From Agromyces archimandritae (GTDB lineage Bacteria > Actinomycetota > Actinomycetes > Actinomycetales > Microbacteriaceae), in NCBI RefSeq assembly GCF_018024495.1, contig NZ_CP071696.1:1054001-1118000 (forward strand): DNA of 64,000 nucleotides, written 5' to 3'. The position numbers were made by a program, and so were the translations under genes. Shown here piece after piece: positions 52,080-59,411 of the stretch. Under the pieces are notes generated by a model. It saw only the letters and a list, made by a program, of their open reading frames with translations, made no database searches and was not told the DNA's origin. The stretch's first letter is position 1; every line of letters begins with the position of its first letter.

Positions 52080-52531
52080 CGGGATTCCGTTCCGAGCAGC
52101 GATTCGACGGCGGCCGCGCTGCCGCGGCCGAGATCCACACCCAGGGTCTGCAGTTGCAGGACGAGGAGGCCGCGGCCGAGGAAGCTGGCGAGTTCGGCGG
52201 GGGTGGATGCGGTGAGCTCGCCGGTCTCGTGCAGCACGCCGGTGAGGATCGACCGGCAGCGGGCCGCGACCTCCTCGTCGCCGCGCGCCACGGTGCATGC
52301 CTGCCACCAGAGGCCGCCGACCGTGCCGTCGGCGACGAGTTCGCGGAACGCCGCCCCCATCGCCTCGAGCGGGTCGGCGTCGCCGGCCGAGTCGGCGGCC
52401 GTGCGGAACGCGTGGCGGATGCGCCGCTCGAGCTCCTCGAGGCAGGCGAGGAACAGGGCGCGGGACCCGCCGAACAGGCGGAAGACGTAGGGCTGCGAGA
52501 CGCCGATGCGGTCGGCGATGCGCTGGGAAAT
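52076..52531 (-). pseudogene. TetR-family regulator lacking its N-terminus
   Basis: Reading up the minus strand from the TGA at 52076, the frame encodes ISQRIADRIGVSQPYVFRLF (second half of a TetR helix-turn-helix) followed by a normal ligand-binding domain to LLGTESR. Before ISQRIA the family's first ~30 residues are missing and the sequence turns into unrelated GC-rich DNA near 52532. No ATG is available upstream; the first in-frame ATG (52360) is inside the ligand domain. The ATGA link to the SGNH remnant shows they were once an operon. Confidence 0.65.
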
Positions 52532-52606
52532 GCAGGGTGCGGGGCGGGCAGGAGGCGGGGCCGGCAGGAGCCGGGGCGACGATGCACGGGCGCTCGGTGG
52601 ATGCCG

Positions 52607-53884
52607 TCAGGCGGCCTCCGGGGCGGCGGAGCCCCCGGCATCCACTCGCACGAGGAACTCGGGCACCCGCGAGACCATGAGCCACGCCGGCAGGATGATC
52701 ACGCACAAGAGCGGCAGCACGGCGATATCGCCGGCGACCGTCACCGCCATGAAGATCGCCAGCCATCCGTCTCGGCCGACGACGAGGATCATACCGAGCA
52801 CCCCGCATGAGACCGCGAGGGCCAGCGGGATCGACGGCACGAGCGCGACCGCGAGCAGGCCGAGGGCCACCCCGATGAACGTCGCCGGGAACAGCCGCCC
52901 GCCCCGGAACGCCGCGCTCGCCGCCACGAGCAGGGCGAGGATCTTGACGCCGGCGATCGCGGCGAGCTCGGCCGAGGAGCGGCTGCCGGGGTGCTCGAGC
53001 AGCTCTGCCGTCTCCTCGAGGCCCTTGAACAGGGTGATCGGCCCGCCGATGATGCCGAGCACGCCGAGCACGAGTCCGCCGGCGGTGGGGATCAGCAGCG
53101 GATGCCGCAACGCGTGGAACGCTCGGTGCATCCGCGGGAACAGCCACAGCGCGACGAGCCCGATCGCGACCGTCGCGCAGGCGACGACCGCCCCCGAGAG
53201 GATGTCGACGGGGTGCGGGTCGCCGTAGCCGCCGACCGAGAACGCGAGCGGCGGCGCGCCCGTCAGCTTGAAGGTGATCGTGCCGGCCCCGGCGGCGACG
53301 AGCGGCAGGAACAGTTTGTCCCACAGCGAGCCCTCGCCCTTGATCGCGGCGGCCATGCCCGTGAACAGGAGTGCTGCTGCGACGGGGGTGCCGATCAGCG
53401 CGCCGAGGGTGGCGGATGCCGCGAGCATCAGCGCGAGCCGCGGCGGCACCCCCGGTGCGAAGCGGGCCATGAGCGCGACGAGGAGCGAACCGTTGATCGC
53501 GATGATCGGGCTCTCGGGGCCGAGGCTGACGCCGCCGGCGAGACCGATGATCGAGGCGAGCGCGATACCCGGCAGCACCTTCAGCGGCACGGCGGGCTGG
53601 ATGAGTTCGACCGTCGCCGAATCGGGGCCGCCGTGGCCGGGCATGAGCCAGCACACGAGACCGACCGCGAAGCCGGTCGCGGTGAGCACGAGGAGGATCC
53701 ACCACGGAGCGGCCGGATCGAAGCCGAGGGCGGCCGGCAGCGCGGTCCAGATGCCGGCCTGCAGCAGGGCCGCGGCCCGGTCGAGCAGCCACAGCACGAG
53801 CGCCGACGCGATCCCGATGACGATCGCCGGCAGCGACATCGACAGCAGCACCCGCGGCGTGAACGCGGGCCCGGCATCCCCCAT
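52607..53884 (-). CDS. ClC-type chloride channel/ion transporter
   Basis: 425 residues with about ten to eleven membrane helices. Family motifs: GHGGPDSATVE (GSGIP-like), GVSLGPESPI (the gating-glutamate GREGP region), and AAAFRGG-like SAAFRGGRLFPATFIG before the final helices. It carries chloride or another anion across the membrane; whether channel or exchanger cannot be told. Start ATG 53884. Confidence 0.9.
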   Translation of the reverse strand: MGDAGPAFTPRVLLSMSLPAIVIGIASALVLWLLDRAAALLQAGIWTALPAALGFDPAAPWWILLVLTATGFAVGLVCWLMPGHGGPDSATVELIQPAVPLKVLPGIALASIIGLAGGVSLGPESPIIAINGSLLVALMARFAPGVPPRLALMLAASATLGALIGTPVAAALLFTGMAAAIKGEGSLWDKLFLPLVAAGAGTITFKLTGAPPLAFSVGGYGDPHPVDILSGAVVACATVAIGLVALWLFPRMHRAFHALRHPLLIPTAGGLVLGVLGIIGGPITLFKGLEETAELLEHPGSRSSAELAAIAGVKILALLVAASAAFRGGRLFPATFIGVALGLLAVALVPSIPLALAVSCGVLGMILVVGRDGWLAIFMAVTVAGDIAVLPLLCVIILPAWLMVSRVPEFLVRVDAGGSAAPEAA

Positions 53885-53919
53885 GCGCCCCTCCCCCCGG
53901 TGGCGACGCTAGCACGCCC

Positions 53920-54960
53920 TCAGAGCTCGACGACCGTCATCCCGGAGGCCTGGCCGGCGCGGCCCATGGCCGCCAGTGCTTCGGGCACCTCGTCGAGGGC
54001 GATGGTGCGGCCCACGAGTTCGACGGGGCGGAACGCCTCCTCGGCGACGGCCGAGAGCATGCCGGGGTATTCGCTGACGGCCATCCCGTGGCTGCCGATG
54101 ATCTCGAGCTCGCCGGCGATGACGGCTTCCATGGGCATCGCGGCCATCGCGTGGTCGCCGACCATGAGCCCGATCTGCACGTGCCGGCCGCGCTTCTTCA
54201 GGCTCTTCACCGAGGCGAGCGAGGTGTCGGTGCTGCCGAAGGCGTCGATCGAAACGTCCACCCCGCCGCCGGAGGCCTCGACGACCCGCTCGGCGGCCCC
54301 CTCGCCGCCGCGCACGGGCGTCGCGCCGAGCTTCTCGGCCGCGGCGAGCGCACCGTCCGAGACATCCACCCCGTACACCTCGACGCCCGCGGCGACCGCG
54401 ATCATGATCGCCGAGAGGCCGACGCCGCCGCAGCCGTGCACGGCGATGCGTTCGCCCGGCTGCAGGCGGCCGCGCGTGACGACGGCGCGGTACGCGGTCG
54501 CGAATCGGCAGCCGAGCGAGGCGGCCTCGACGAAGCCGAGCGAGTCGGGCAGGCGGATGAGGTTCAGGGCCGCTTCGTGCACGACGACCTCTTCGGCGAA
54601 CGAGCCCCAGTAGGTGAAGCCGGGCTGCTGCTGCGCGTCGCACACCTGCTCGTTGCCGGAGCGGCACTGCTCGCACGAGCCGCAGGCGCTGATGAAGGGG
54701 GCGGTGACGCGGTCGCCGACCGCCCAGCCGGCATCCGCCGGCACCTCGTCGCCGAGTTCGACGAGCTCGCCGGCGAACTCGTGCCCGGGCACGTGCGGCA
54801 GGGCGATGGTCTCGTCGTGGCCCATCCAGCCGTGCCAGTCGCTGCGGCAGAGGCCGGTGGCGCGTACGCGCACGATCGCGCCGCGCGGCGGGCAGGCGGG
54901 CCGATCGACGTCGACGAGCCGGGGCTCTCCCCCGAATTCCGTGTACTGCACCGCGCGCAT
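53920..54960 (-). CDS. Zinc-dependent alcohol dehydrogenase
   Basis: 346-residue medium-chain dehydrogenase. Catalytic zinc motif GHEFAGELVELG with CRSDWHGW, structural zinc lobe CGSCEQCRSGNEQVC, and nucleotide fold VHGCGGVGLSAIMIAVAAG. Close in pattern to actinobacterial alcohol/formaldehyde-type dehydrogenases; substrate unknown. It lies downstream of the GntR regulator on the same strand, so the regulator may control it. Confidence 0.93.
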   Translation of the reverse strand: MRAVQYTEFGGEPRLVDVDRPACPPRGAIVRVRATGLCRSDWHGWMGHDETIALPHVPGHEFAGELVELGDEVPADAGWAVGDRVTAPFISACGSCEQCRSGNEQVCDAQQQPGFTYWGSFAEEVVVHEAALNLIRLPDSLGFVEAASLGCRFATAYRAVVTRGRLQPGERIAVHGCGGVGLSAIMIAVAAGVEVYGVDVSDGALAAAEKLGATPVRGGEGAAERVVEASGGGVDVSIDAFGSTDTSLASVKSLKKRGRHVQIGLMVGDHAMAAMPMEAVIAGELEIIGSHGMAVSEYPGMLSAVAEEAFRPVELVGRTIALDEVPEALAAMGRAGQASGMTVVEL

Positions 54961-55877
54961 GGTCCTCCTCGCCGGTTCGGGTTGTGCCTCAGCAAGTATG
55001 CCCGCCTGCGGGGGCCAGTGGTGACACGGGGTATGCCCGGGGCCGCGGATGCCCGGGCCGCGGATGCCCGAGCAGCGGATGCCCGGGCCCGCCTATTCGC
55101 CGGCGGCGAAGATGGGGCCGAGGGCGGGGGCGCGGGCGGCGGGGGTTCGGCGACGGTTTCGATGTGGGCGTCGGCGGGCAGTTCGCCGCGGAGGCGGGCG
55201 ACGGCGTCGGCGAACTGTTCGTCGAGGGCGGCCTGGGCCGCTTCGGCGTCGCCGGCGCGGATCGCGTCGATGAGGGCGCGGTAGCTGGGGGCGATGTCGC
55301 TGCGGACGGAATAGCCGCCGGGAGCGCAGAAGGTGGCGATGCGGGTCTCGATCGCGAGGGTCGACATGGAGCGGGAGAGGCGCCGGCTGCCGGCCGCGTC
55401 GACGAGGGCGCGGTGGAAGGCGAGGTCGGCGTCGCCGATGGCGCGGGCGTCGTCGCCGGCGCTCGCGTGCTCGAGGGCGGCGAGCGCGGCGTCGAGGGCG
55501 TCGGCGGCGGATGCGCGAGCCGCGTCGCCGTCGCGGACGATGATGCGCACGGCCTGGCCTTCGACGGCGGCGCGGGCGTCGTAGACGTCCTGCACGTGGC
55601 GTTCGTCGATGATGCTGACGCGGAGGCCGCGGCCGGGCGTGGCGGTCAGCAGCCCCTCCTGCACGAGGCGCTGGGTGGCTTCGCGGAGCGGGCCGCGGCT
55701 GACGCCGAGCTGCGAAGAGATCTCGACCTCGCCGATGGGGCGGCCGACCGCGAGGGCGCCCGAGTAGATGGCACCCCGCAGCTCGATGGCGATGAGGTCG
55801 ACGGTGGATGCCCGGGGCACCCGGAATACCGCGGCGCCCGTCGCAGCAGGCTTGTCGACGGTCTCTCGCTCGGCCAT
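54564..55877 (-). CDS. GntR-family (FCD) regulator with run-on frame into the dehydrogenase gene
   Basis: The natural protein is about 245 residues: winged helix (ISSQLGVSRGPLREATQRLVQEGLLTA) and an FCD domain (DLAFHRALVDAAGSRRL). After VARLRGELPADAHIETVAEP the frame continues through Pro/Ala/Ser-rich sequence, three to four RASAA repeats encoded by a 15-bp array (55032-55091), and then 397 bases out of frame inside the dehydrogenase gene, ending at 54564 (437 residues). GGAAGGAG lies before ATG 55877. It is divergent from the ehu-type operon. Confidence 0.8.
   Translation of the reverse strand: MAERETVDKPAATGAAVFRVPRASTVDLIAIELRGAIYSGALAVGRPIGEVEISSQLGVSRGPLREATQRLVQEGLLTATPGRGLRVSIIDERHVQDVYDARAAVEGQAVRIIVRDGDAARASAADALDAALAALEHASAGDDARAIGDADLAFHRALVDAAGSRRLSRSMSTLAIETRIATFCAPGGYSVRSDIAPSYRALIDAIRAGDAEAAQAALDEQFADAVARLRGELPADAHIETVAEPPPPAPPPSAPSSPPANRRARASAARASAARASAAPGIPRVTTGPRRRAYLLRHNPNRRGGPCARCSTRNSGESPGSSTSIGPPARRAARSCAYAPPASAAATGTAGWATTRPSPCRTCPGTSSPASSSNSATRCRRMPAGRSATASPPPSSAPAARASSAAPATSRCATRSSSPASPTGARSPKRSSCTKRP
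55032..55091. repeat. 15-bp tandem repeat built on GCGGATGCC, three to four copies
   Basis: GGATGCC recurs at 55047, 55062 and 55077, with a degenerate unit at 55032. Being a multiple of three, it keeps the minus frame of the GntR gene open. Confidence 0.88.
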
Positions 55878-56003
55878 TCGGCTCCTTCCACCCGACGTCT
55901 ATTCTCCCGCGCGGCGGGTGCGCCGGGGAACGCGTGGAGCCCGGTTCGGGCCGGGCGCGGCGGACGCGAGCGCGTCCACGGCATCCACCCCCGCGGTTGT
56001 CTT

Positions 56004-56015
56004 ATTGTCGACAAT
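56004..56015. promoter_or_regulatory. Putative GntR operator between gntR and ehuB
   Basis: ATTGTCGACAAT, a perfect 12-base palindrome in the 297-bp divergent region, in an AT-rich patch unlike its surroundings. A related half (GATTGTGGAAATGTCGAC) lies 18 bp further on. FCD-type GntR proteins often bind TTGTnGACAA-like palindromes. Confidence 0.6.
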
Positions 56016-56174
56016 CGTACATGCCGACGTTCTGATTGTGGAAATGTCGACGGCTCGTCGTAAGGTGGGCGGCGGCAATCACGAATCCGGACTGGATCAG
56101 CCGACCCCGCGCTCCGTCCCCCTCGCGAGCCCCATGCGGGAGCGGCGGTTCATCCAAGACCGAGAAGAGGAACC

Positions 56175-57080
56175 ATGTCGAAGCGGACCACGAAGTCGCG
56201 CATCGCACTGACCGCCACCGCCCTGCTCTCCGCGGGCCTGCTCGCCGGATGCGCATCCGGCGGAGGAGGCGGCGAGGCATCCGGCGGCGGCGAGGACACG
56301 CTCGCCAAGCTGCAGGACGCCGGCAAGATCACCGTCGGCATCGCCGACGAACGGCCCTACTCCTGGGTCGAGGACGGCGAGCCCACCGGCGCCACCATCG
56401 CCATGCACGAGCAGATCTTCAGCGAACTCGGCATCGACGAGGTCGAGGTCGTCGAGGTCGACTGGAACTCGCTCATCCCCGGCCTGAACGCCGGCCGCTT
56501 CGACGCCATCAGCGCGGGCATGTCGATCCTGCCCGAGCGTTGCGAGCAGGCCGCCTTCAGCGACCCCGAGATCATGTACACGACGGCGCTCATGGTGCCC
56601 GAGGGCAACCCCAAGAAGCTCACCGACCTCGACTCCGTCAAGGAAGCCGGCGATGTGAAGCTCGCCGTGCTCTCCGGCGGCATCGAAGCCGGCTACGCCG
56701 AGAAGCTCGGGATCTCCAACCCCCAGTCGGTCGCCAACGCGCAGGACGGGATGGATGCCGTCGCCAACGGCCGCGCCGACGCCTTCGCGATGACGGCGAT
56801 CTCGCTGAACTGGATGGCCGACAACGCGCCCGACGCCGGCGTCGAGACCACCGACGCCTTCGTGCAGGAGATCGACGGCGTCGCCCAGATCGGTGCGGGA
56901 TCCACCGTCTTCCGCAAGGCCGACACGAAGCTCCTCGACGCCTACAACGAGGCGCTCGGCGAGATCACGGCCGACGAGCAGTCCTACCTCGACCTCGTCG
57001 GCGACTTCGGCTTCACCGCCGAGAACCTGCCGCCGGCCGACCTCACCACCGAGCAGCTCTGCGCCGGAGACCTCGGCTGA
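56175..57080 (+). CDS. ABC transporter substrate-binding lipoprotein, EhuB-like
   Basis: 301 residues. Lipobox LLAGC with Cys26, then a family-3 binding protein: KITVGIADERPYSWVEDGEP, VDWNSLIPGLNAGRFDAISAGMSILPERCEQAAFS. This run is close to ectoine/hydroxyectoine-binding EhuB. The position upstream of two permeases and an ATPase fits EhuBCDA order. Ectoine as ligand is from resemblance; no ectoine synthesis or breakdown gene is in the window. Confidence 0.85.
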   Translation: MSKRTTKSRIALTATALLSAGLLAGCASGGGGGEASGGGEDTLAKLQDAGKITVGIADERPYSWVEDGEPTGATIAMHEQIFSELGIDEVEVVEVDWNSLIPGLNAGRFDAISAGMSILPERCEQAAFSDPEIMYTTALMVPEGNPKKLTDLDSVKEAGDVKLAVLSGGIEAGYAEKLGISNPQSVANAQDGMDAVANGRADAFAMTAISLNWMADNAPDAGVETTDAFVQEIDGVAQIGAGSTVFRKADTKLLDAYNEALGEITADEQSYLDLVGDFGFTAENLPPADLTTEQLCAGDLG

Positions 57081-57082
57081 CG

Positions 57083-57811
57083 ATGGGTTCCGACTTCGCC
57101 GCGCTGGGAGCGGCGCTGCCACGGATCCTCGAGGGGATGCTCATCACCCTCGAGCTGACCGTCGGCGGCGCCCTCCTGGCGATGGCCATCGCCATCGGCC
57201 TCGGGCTCCTCGCGGGATCGAAGAACATCGTCGCGCGCGGCTTCGCCCGGGCCGTCATCGAATTCTTCCGCGGCACCTCGCTCGTCGTGCAGCTGTTCTG
57301 GCTGTTCTTCGTGCTGCCCCTGTTCGGCGTCGAGATGCCCGCGATGCTCGTCGGCATCCTCGCCCTCGGCCTGAACTACGGCGCCTACGGCGCCGAGGTC
57401 GTCCGCGGCTCGCTGAACGCGGTGCCCGCCGGCCAGTGGGAGGCCACGGTCGCCCTCAGCCTCTCCCCCATGGGCCGGCTGTGGCGCGTGATCTTCCCGC
57501 AGGCGTGGGCCCTCATGATCCCCTCGCTCACGAACCTGCTCATCCTCATGCTGAAGGGCACCGCCATCGTGAGCACCATCACGATGGTCGACCTGACCGT
57601 CGAGATCAACAAGCTCCGCGTCGACACCGACACCTTCTTCGCCTACGGCGTCGGGCTCATCCTGTACTTCGCGATGGCCTACGCGCTGACCCTCATCATG
57701 AACGCCCTCGAGGTGCGCGCCAAGCACCGCCTCGGCCGGGGCGAATCGCTCGGCGAGGCGCTGCGCTTCCGCACCCCCACCCGTGACCCCGAACGGGAGA
57801 CCGCCGCATGA
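57083..57811 (+). CDS. ABC transporter permease, EhuC-like
   Basis: 242 residues, His/Glu/Gln-permease family. About five membrane helices and the EAA loop GAYGAEVVRGSLNAVPAGQWEATVALSLSPMGRLWRVIFPQA. ATG 57083 comes 2 bp after the ehuB-like stop. Overlaps the next permease by ATGA. Confidence 0.92.
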   Translation: MGSDFAALGAALPRILEGMLITLELTVGGALLAMAIAIGLGLLAGSKNIVARGFARAVIEFFRGTSLVVQLFWLFFVLPLFGVEMPAMLVGILALGLNYGAYGAEVVRGSLNAVPAGQWEATVALSLSPMGRLWRVIFPQAWALMIPSLTNLLILMLKGTAIVSTITMVDLTVEINKLRVDTDTFFAYGVGLILYFAMAYALTLIMNALEVRAKHRLGRGESLGEALRFRTPTRDPERETAA

Positions 57812-58464
57812 CCGGACCGCAGTGGAACTGGAGCTTCGCGTGGGAGTCGCTGCCCGCGCTGCTCGCCGGCTTCTTCCAGGCGACCCTCGTCGTCACCGTG
57901 CTCGGCACCGCCATCGCCGCCGTGCTCGGCCTCGTCGTCGCCATCGTGCGCTACGTCGCCCCCGCCCCCGTCACGGCCGTCGTCACCTTCGTGATGAACT
58001 TCATCCGCATGACGCCGCTCATCGTGCAGCTGCTGTTCGCGTACTACCTGTTCCTGCAGGTGCCGCCGCTGACGATCGGCATCGTCGTGTTCGGCATCCA
58101 CTACGCGACTTACATGGCCGAGGTCTACCGCGCCGGCATCGAGGGCGTGCCCGCCGGCCAGTGGGAGGCCGCGACGGCCCTGTCGCTGCCGAAGCGGCGC
58201 ACCTGGTTCGCCGTCGTCATCCCCCAGGCCCTCCGCCAGACGATCCCCTCGCTCGGCAACTACGCCATCGCGATGTTCAAGGACACCCCGTTCCTGCTCA
58301 CCATCGGCGTCGTCGAGATGGTGCAGGCCGGTCTCGTCTTCGGCGGCAACCACTTCAGCTACCTCGAGCCGATCACCCTCTGCGGCGTGATCTTCCTGCT
58401 CGCGAGCTACCCGACCTCGCTGCTCATCCGCAGATTGGAGAAGCGTCTTGCTTTCGCATCCTGA
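57808..58464 (+). CDS. ABC transporter permease, EhuD-like
   Basis: 218 residues, second permease of the pair. EAA loop YMAEVYRAGIEGVPAGQWEAATALSLPKRRTWFAVVIPQALRQTIPSLGNY. Forms the heterodimeric channel with the previous gene product. Confidence 0.92.
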   Translation: MTGPQWNWSFAWESLPALLAGFFQATLVVTVLGTAIAAVLGLVVAIVRYVAPAPVTAVVTFVMNFIRMTPLIVQLLFAYYLFLQVPPLTIGIVVFGIHYATYMAEVYRAGIEGVPAGQWEAATALSLPKRRTWFAVVIPQALRQTIPSLGNYAIAMFKDTPFLLTIGVVEMVQAGLVFGGNHFSYLEPITLCGVIFLLASYPTSLLIRRLEKRLAFAS

Positions 58465-59299
58465 TTCCGAGACCGAACCGGCACAAACCGGCCCCGACAC
58501 CCGCTCGATCTCCCTCGCCCCGGCCGACTTCGACCAGGCCATCCGCTTCCAGGACGTCGAGAAGCGCTTCGGCGACCACGTCGTCCTGAAAAACCTGGAC
58601 TTCACCGTCAACAAGGGCGACCGCGTCACCCTCATCGGCCCCTCCGGCTCGGGCAAGACGACGATCCTGCGCCTCGTCATGACGCTCGAGGAGGCCACCG
58701 GCGGCTACATCTTCATCGACGGCCAGCCCCTCACCCACGAGGAGCGGGGCGGCAAGCGCGTCGAGCTCAAGGAGCGCCACAAGAACGAGATCCGCAAGCG
58801 GATCGGCATGGTGTTCCAGCAGTTCAACCTGTTCCCGAACATGACGGTCATCGAGAACATCATCGAGGCGCCCGTGCACGTGCTCGGGCTCTCGAAGAAG
58901 GCCGCCAAGGAGAAGGCGATGGGCCTGCTCGAGCAGGTCGGGCTCGCCGACAAGGCCGACGCGCACCCCCTCGAGCTCTCGGGCGGGCAGCAGCAGCGGG
59001 TCGCGATCGCGCGCGCGCTTGCGATGGATCCCGAGATCCTGCTGCTCGACGAGGTCACGAGCGCCCTCGACCCCGAGATCGTCGGCGACGTGCTCGGCAT
59101 CCTGCGCGATGTCGCCGAGACGACCGACATCACGATGCTCATCGTCACCCACGAGATGCAGTTCGCGCGCGACGTGTCGAACCGCGTGCTCATGTTCGAC
59201 GGCGGGCACATCGTCGAGGAGGCCAGCCCCGAGGTCATGTTCACCGACCCGAAGGAGGAGCGCACGCGCGCGTTCCTATCGGCCGTGCTCGACCACTGA
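58448..59299 (+). CDS. ABC transporter ATP-binding protein, EhuA-like
   Basis: 283 residues. Walker A GPSGSGKTT, Q-loop FQQFNLFPNMTVIENI, signature LSGGQQQRVAIARALA, Walker B ILLLDEVTSALD and switch His in VTHEMQFARDV. TTG start at 58448, overlapping the permease gene by 17 bases. An N-terminal ~35-residue extension precedes the ABC domain, as in EhuA. Confidence 0.92.
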   Translation: MLSHPDSETEPAQTGPDTRSISLAPADFDQAIRFQDVEKRFGDHVVLKNLDFTVNKGDRVTLIGPSGSGKTTILRLVMTLEEATGGYIFIDGQPLTHEERGGKRVELKERHKNEIRKRIGMVFQQFNLFPNMTVIENIIEAPVHVLGLSKKAAKEKAMGLLEQVGLADKADAHPLELSGGQQQRVAIARALAMDPEILLLDEVTSALDPEIVGDVLGILRDVAETTDITMLIVTHEMQFARDVSNRVLMFDGGHIVEEASPEVMFTDPKEERTRAFLSAVLDH

Positions 59300-59378
59300 G
59301 CGGATCCCGCTCGGCCCCTGCGCGGGCCGGGGCGGGGTTCATGAGCGGATGCCGGGGCGCACCGGTATCCATGCACGC

Positions 59379-59411
59379 CGTGCGGCGGAGTCAGTCCCGC
59401 TCCGCCGCACG
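59379..59411. terminator. Bidirectional terminator hairpin between convergent genes
   Basis: 12-bp perfect stem CGTGCGGCGGAG/CTCCGCCGCACG with a 9-base loop that contains the stop codon of the ATPase gene. Confidence 0.7.
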
